NCBI GenBank assembly: GCA_035315885.1
Contig: DATFXM010000095.1
Coordinates: 6,124 to 70,123 of the forward strand
DNA length: 64,000 nt
Direction: 5' to 3'
Source: DATFXM01 sp035315885
Lineage (GTDB): Bacteria; Acidobacteriota; Blastocatellia; UBA7656
The position numbers and the translations under genes were made by a program. Numbering within the stretch: the first letter of the stretch is position 1; every line of letters starts with the position of its first letter. The notes under the pieces are model-generated. The model worked only from the letters and a program-made list of their open reading frames with translations, was not told where the DNA came from and ran no database searches. Below, one piece after another: positions 60,350 through 64,000 of the stretch.

Positions 60350-61309
60350 CTTCTCGTAGAAGTCGAGTACGCTCTTCGCGAGCGCTACGATTCGTTCCTT
60401 CAGGTAAGGCGGGTCTACGACTTCAACTTGAGGGCCGAAGCTCAACGCGCATTCTGCAGCCTCCGACTCGAATTGAAACCGGATTCGAACTAACGCAAAC
60501 CCATCAGAATCCAGAGGACCGACGTCTTCAACGCGCGCGAATCGTCCGGCGTACGCCAGCCTCGGAATGGTCGCTTCGGCAACTCGAAAGACAGCATCAA
60601 AACGCGGAAGCCTCGCCTTGAAGTCCTCTTGTGAATGAGCCCAGTACTCCGCAAGATCGAAGCCCTGCGGTCGCTGAAATGGCTCATCAGCCAACTCCGC
60701 TTCGATGATTCGCGACACTCGATAGCTTCTGGTTTGACCCTCGACGTTTGCTACGAGATACCAGCCGCTGCCCTTCGCTACCATCCCCAGCGGCTCGACA
60801 AGGCGATCGACCGGTTCGCAACCCGGGCCGCGATCGTACTTGAACTTGAGCCTGAGGCTACGCCAGACGGCCTCTTGAATGACCGGCAGCGCGCGGGCGG
60901 ACTCCTGGGTTCGGCTCCAGCCGGAAAGATCAATGTGGATTCGCTGTCTCGCGTACTCGGCATCGGCTCTGCTGGCAGCGGGAAGCGCGGCCAGCAGCTT
61001 TATGGTCGCGGCGTCTGAAGCTTTTTCGAGACCGAGATCCGCAAGCAACTTCGACGGAGTGGTTAGAAACAACGCCTGAATCTCAGGCTTGTTCAGACCC
61101 GTGAGATTTGTGCGGTAGTGCTGCATCAAGGACCAGCCGCCGCCATTTCCTCTTTCGGCGACAACTGGAATTCCCGCGCCGCTCAGCGCGTCCATGTCTC
61201 GATGAATAGTGCGTTCTGAGACTTCAAGTCTGGAGGCGAGCTCCCGCGCGGTCATCTGGCGGTTCACCTGCAGGAGCAGAAGTATTGATATGAGCCGATC
61301 AGCACGCAT
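60341..61309 (-). CDS. YafY-type transcriptional regulator (HTH_11 plus WYL)
   Basis: A 322-residue regulator: N-terminal winged helix (RADRLISILLLLQ, ARELASRLEVSERTIHRDMDAL) and a WYL domain (about 140-225, LRLKFKYDRG, GSGWYLVANVEGQTRSYRVSRI) with a C-terminal WCX part. WYL domains bind ligands, sometimes nucleic acid. The frame runs to 61354, but the extra codons are AGTTCTG heptamers; ATG 61309 starts the family N-terminus. The protein ends Lys-Phe-stop, the stop being in the heptamer hairpin. Divergent from the LLM oxidoreductase, which it may control. Confidence 0.9.
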   Translation of the reverse strand: MRADRLISILLLLQVNRQMTARELASRLEVSERTIHRDMDALSGAGIPVVAERGNGGGWSLMQHYRTNLTGLNKPEIQALFLTTPSKLLADLGLEKASDAATIKLLAALPAASRADAEYARQRIHIDLSGWSRTQESARALPVIQEAVWRSLRLKFKYDRGPGCEPVDRLVEPLGMVAKGSGWYLVANVEGQTRSYRVSRIIEAELADEPFQRPQGFDLAEYWAHSQEDFKARLPRFDAVFRVAEATIPRLAYAGRFARVEDVGPLDSDGFALVRIRFQFESEAAECALSFGPQVEVVDPPYLKERIVALAKSVLDFYEKKF

Positions 61310-61312
61310 GGA

Positions 61313-61470
61313 AGTTCTGAGTTCCGAGTTCTGAGTTCTGAGTGCCGGAAGCAAAGAACTCTCAAAAACTAGTTCGAATAGTCAGCATAGGTCACCGAAT
61401 ATGACAAAGGATGTCAGGATTTGTCTTTAGAATCCAGCCCGAGACTCAGAGTTCAGAACTCAGAACTTCC
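61313..61470. repeat. Inverted heptamer arms flanking a divergent promoter region
   Basis: Left arm 61313-61347: AGTTCTG, AGTTCCG, AGTTCTG, AGTTCTG, AGTGCCG. Right arm about 61443-61470: GACTCAGAGTTCAGAACTC then AGAACTTCC. Each arm directly abuts a start codon: read in the gene direction, both genes have CTCAGAACTTCC just before ATG (2 extra bases for the LLM gene). Confidence 0.85.
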
Positions 61471-61472
61471 TC

Positions 61473-62315
61473 ATGCGATACGGATTCGTCATTCCTGGAG
61501 CGCCAGTAAGAGACTTCGGCAGACTTGCTGCCGCAGCCGAAGGTGCAGGCTGGGACGCGGTCTTTGTCCCCGATGCACTGGCGATCGCGATGGGCAAGAA
61601 AGACCTCGAGTGGTTCGATCCGTGGGTCGTCCTCGCTTCAATGGCTGTCGCTACAAACAACATCCGGATCGGCACCTTCCTCACCCCTGTGCCCCGGCGC
61701 CGGCCCTGGAAGCTGGCCCGCGAAATAGTCACCCTGGATCACCTTTCCAGCGGCAGAGTGATCTTCTGCGCTGGACTCGGTGCCGCCGAAGACGACGCCG
61801 GTTTTTTTGGTGTTGGCGAGCCGACTGATCTGAAGATTCGCGCTGAGCTCCTTGACGAAGGGCTCGAGATCATCACTGGGCTATGGAAAGGCAAGCGCTA
61901 CAGCTTCGCCGGTCGTCACTACAAGATCGATAAGACTTCGATGTTGCCGCGCCCATTTCAAACACCCCGTGTTCCGATCTGGGTCGTGGGGGTTTGGCCC
62001 AAGGAAAAATCGATGCGACGCGCCCTGCGATTTGATGGGCTGATTCCGCAGATGTACAAGGGAAGTCCTGGCGTCGAGATGCAGCCCGATGTCCTCGAAT
62101 CGCTGGTCGAACATGTTCGCAGAGAGTTGCCGGCGAACAAACACTACGAGATCATCTTTGGTGGATTCCCGGACGGTAAGAGCCGAAAGAAGGAGCTTGA
62201 AAAAGTTCAACGCTACGAGCACGCGGGTGCAACGTGGTGGGTTGATCATCCGTTTACGTTTGATTCAGATCAACTGCTGGCGCGCATCCGGCTTGGACCT
62301 CCAAAACCTCGGTGA
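61473..62315 (+). CDS. LLM-class flavin-dependent oxidoreductase
   Basis: A 280-residue luciferase-like monooxygenase-family protein, probably using FMN or F420. Blocks: GAGWDAVFVPDAL, IGTFLTPVPRRRPWKLAREIVTLDHLSSGRV, FCAGLGA, DEGLEIITGLWKGKRYSFAGRHY, and PIWVVGVWPKEK. Substrate unknown. There is no Shine-Dalgarno sequence; the leader is the heptamer-derived CTCAGAACTTCCTC. Divergent from a WYL-type regulator. Confidence 0.9.
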   Translation: MRYGFVIPGAPVRDFGRLAAAAEGAGWDAVFVPDALAIAMGKKDLEWFDPWVVLASMAVATNNIRIGTFLTPVPRRRPWKLAREIVTLDHLSSGRVIFCAGLGAAEDDAGFFGVGEPTDLKIRAELLDEGLEIITGLWKGKRYSFAGRHYKIDKTSMLPRPFQTPRVPIWVVGVWPKEKSMRRALRFDGLIPQMYKGSPGVEMQPDVLESLVEHVRRELPANKHYEIIFGGFPDGKSRKKELEKVQRYEHAGATWWVDHPFTFDSDQLLARIRLGPPKPR

Positions 62316-62326
62316 GTACTTTCTAG

Positions 62327-62356
62327 AGTTCTGAGTACTGAGTTCTGAGCAGAACT
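62327..62356. repeat. Short heptamer array with inverted end
   Basis: AGTTCTG, AGTACTG, AGTTCTG, then AGCAGAACT, whose AGAACT is complementary to AGTTCT. It begins 12 bases after the LLM gene stop. Confidence 0.75.
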
Positions 62357-62484
62357 ACTTTTCAGGTTGCCTGAATCGACGCGTCATCGTATTGTGAACT
62401 CTTGGCGATCGACCACAGCCGAGCCTCGCACTTCTCCGCATAGTCCTAGATCCGCCCATACTTCATCCTGTTCTGCGGATTCAA

Positions 62485-63816
62485 ATGACTGACAAGGAAC
62501 GTTCAAGCGATTCGCACGGATTGACTCCGGTTCTGATCGCGTTACTGCTCGGCATAACCGCCGGCACCATCGTGGCAGCTGTAGGAAATCAAACGCTCGC
62601 CACCATAGCGTTATCGATAGAGCCGCTTGGCACGCTGTGGACAAACGCCATTCGCATGACCGTAATCCCACTCGTGGCTGCTCTGGTCATAAACAGCGTT
62701 GCGAGTCAGACGGACCTGCGACGTACGGGCAGGCTCGGCGCGCTGGCTCTGACAGTCTTCGTCTGTCTGCTCGTCGCCGGCGGATTGTTCGCCGCACTAG
62801 TGGCCCCGTTATCGCTGGCGCATCTCAATATTTCACCGGATGTCGTTGAGAGATTGCACGCGGGGGCTGTTTCAACCGCCGCAAGCGCAGAGCAGATGCC
62901 CACCGTCGTGCAGCGCGTTCTGGACATGGTTCCGGTGAATCCCATCAAGGCCGCCGCCGATGGAACATTGCTGCCGCTTGTAGTCTTCACGTTCATATTC
63001 GCCGTAGCGTTGACTCGTCTTGAGCCCTCGAGACGCGATCCAGTGGTCCGCTTCTTTAACGCCGTTGGCGATGCGTTGCTGATCGTAGTCCGGTGGGTGC
63101 TCGTGGTTGCGCCAATTGGCATCTTTGCGCTCGCCCTCGCGCTCGGTGTGCGGATGGGTGTTGGAGCTGCAGGCGCCTTGGCCAACTATTTGATTACGAC
63201 CTGCGCCATTCTGTTTGCGTTCATGCTCTTGCTGTACGTCGTCGCCTGGTTATTCGGTGGCGTATCGATTAAGCGTTTTGCCGAGGCTGCGCTCCCCGCG
63301 CAGGCTGTGGCGATCGGTTCACGCTCGTCGCTGGCCGCGTTGCCGGCGCTGATCACCGGCGCGACTGATGGTCTAAAGCTCCCGGCGCGGGTAACCGGCT
63401 TTGCGCTGCCGCTGGCGACCTCCTTATTCAAGGTTAGCGTGCCAATGGCGTGGGTGCCGGGCGCTCTCTTCTTGAGCCGGTTGTACGGCGTCAATCTAAG
63501 TACTTCGTCAATCTTCTGGCTCGTCGGCACTGCGGTATTGATCAGCTTCAGCGTACCTGGGATACCGGGTGCGAGCATATACCTTATCGCTCCCGTGCTC
63601 GTCGGACTCGGGCTGCCACCCGAGGGCGCGGGCATTTTGCTGGCGGTGGATGCGATCCCGGACATGTTTAAGACTTCGATGAATGTCACCGCAAATCTCA
63701 CGGTAGCGGCGATTCTGTGCCGGTTTTCGCCTGTATCAACAGAAGATCGAGTTGAGTTGCCCGTCGCTGAAACGCAGCCATCTGCACTCGGAACTAAGCA
63801 CGCGGGGCAAGGTTGA
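62485..63816 (+). CDS. Dicarboxylate/amino-acid:cation symporter (DAACS family)
   Basis: A 443-residue transporter with eight TM segments plus two hairpin loops. The serine-rich hairpin is reduced (SRSSLAALP), the TM7 FKVSVPMAWVPGALF replaces the usual NMDGT-type block, and TM8 reads DAIPDMFKTSMNVTANLT, where characterised members have DMxRTxxNVxGD. So the substrate-binding Arg is Lys and the last sodium-site Asp is Asn. It probably carries a substrate other than glutamate/aspartate, with altered ion coupling (inference). The stop codon starts a TTGAGGA heptamer repeat. Confidence 0.88.
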   Translation: MTDKERSSDSHGLTPVLIALLLGITAGTIVAAVGNQTLATIALSIEPLGTLWTNAIRMTVIPLVAALVINSVASQTDLRRTGRLGALALTVFVCLLVAGGLFAALVAPLSLAHLNISPDVVERLHAGAVSTAASAEQMPTVVQRVLDMVPVNPIKAAADGTLLPLVVFTFIFAVALTRLEPSRRDPVVRFFNAVGDALLIVVRWVLVVAPIGIFALALALGVRMGVGAAGALANYLITTCAILFAFMLLLYVVAWLFGGVSIKRFAEAALPAQAVAIGSRSSLAALPALITGATDGLKLPARVTGFALPLATSLFKVSVPMAWVPGALFLSRLYGVNLSTSSIFWLVGTAVLISFSVPGIPGASIYLIAPVLVGLGLPPEGAGILLAVDAIPDMFKTSMNVTANLTVAAILCRFSPVSTEDRVELPVAETQPSALGTKHAGQG

Positions 63817-63832
63817 GGATTGAGGATTGCTG
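63812..63832 (+). repeat. Short heptamer repeat at a stop codon
   Basis: TTGAGGA, TTGAGGA, TTGCTGA. The first unit contains the TGA stop of the symporter gene. The remaining DNA to 63938 shows no gene. Confidence 0.7.
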
Positions 63833-63938
63833 ACTACCAGTGCTGACAACTCTCGAGCTGATCATCCGGTAGATTCCAAAGCGACGACAAAGAGAGCTGT
63901 TGCCGGAGAGAGTTAAAGAGAGGTTTAAAGCGCGCTCA

Positions 63939-63964
63939 AAACAGAAAGACGGCCCTAAGCCGCC
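63939..63964 (-). terminator. Probable terminator of the tRNA at the right edge
   Basis: On the minus strand: GGCGGC, loop TTAGG, GCCGTC (one G-U pair), then TTTCTGTTTT. It lies 17 bases downstream of the tRNA 3' end. Confidence 0.55.
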
Positions 63965-63981
63965 TTCGACCCCTTGATTAA

Positions 63982-64000
63982 TGGCTGGGAGGCAGGGATT
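63982..64000 (-). tRNA. tRNA 3' end, probably tRNA-Gln, cut by window edge
   Basis: Read on the minus strand: AATCCCTGCCTCCCAGCCA. This is the end of a T-loop (AAT), the 3' T-stem CCCTG, the acceptor strand CCTCCCA, discriminator G and encoded CCA. An acceptor starting U1-A72 with G73 is typical of bacterial tRNA-Gln. The rest of the gene, including the anticodon, lies beyond the window, so the identity is provisional. Confidence 0.72.

Overview
This is 64 kb of a GC-rich (mid to high 50s per cent by eye) bacterial chromosome. The gene content fits Acidobacteriota, most likely a Blastocatellia-type soil lineage. The evidence is an ADOP-type duplicated ABC permease, an Oar-like TonB-dependent receptor with an N-terminal carboxypeptidase-regulatory domain, a tricorn-protease homologue, many large secreted peptidases, and unusually repeat-rich intergenic DNA. 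The phylum is an inference; no rRNA gene is present to confirm it.

Layout. 1-1.7 kb: end of a Sir2 deacylase gene, a JAMM/MPN protease and a MoaD-MoaE fusion (molybdopterin synthase). 1.8-4.3 kb: ADOP permease. 4.6-8.4 kb: ECF sigma factor, zinc-finger anti-sigma factor, a secreted protein and a secreted HExxH protein. 8.4-14.2 kb: secreted glycoside hydrolase with BACON domain and an M14 carboxypeptidase. 14.6-22.4 kb: amidohydrolase, HELLE-motif protein, RDD membrane protein, M1 aminopeptidase, lactate permease. 22.5-27.7 kb: small zinc-finger membrane protein, YkgJ cluster protein, class V aminotransferase overlapping asparaginase II, AlbA_2 ATPase. 28.6-30.6 kb: LytS/LytR-type two-component pair. 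31-36.4 kb: secreted JAMM-like protein, DUF4287/DUF5655 protein, pdxH, ybaK, ArsR-SRPBCC pair, and an AT-richer two-gene patch. 36.4-40 kb: DUF1275 protein, ThrE-type exporter, fumC. 40.7-46.1 kb: zinc-ribbon/carboxypeptidase-regulatory protein and the TonB-dependent receptor. 46.3-55.6 kb: M28 peptidase, lipoprotein, HELGH metalloprotease, tricorn homologue, DUF2127 protein. 55.9-63.8 kb: small membrane protein, two tandem PPi-type phosphofructokinases with a potassium-channel gene, WYL regulator, LLM oxidoreductase, DAACS symporter. The right edge cuts a minus-strand tRNA that looks like tRNA-Gln.

How the genes fit together: secreted and periplasmic peptidases (M14, M1, M28, tricorn/S41, HELGH, probable gluzincin), a TonB-type receptor, asparaginase and solute symporters suggest growth on protein and polymer debris.

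The most unusual feature is not a gene. Most longer intergenic gaps hold arrays of 7-bp (sometimes 8- or 15-bp) tandem repeats, of several different sequences, usually in two inverted arms that can form hairpins. Many arrays begin exactly at, or supply, the stop codon of the flanking gene; others directly abut start codons or carry the Shine-Dalgarno sequence. The repeats also extend several open reading frames upstream of their real starts, so I moved those starts inward (GH at 10634, RDD at 17179, lactate permease at 22416, WYL regulator at 61309).
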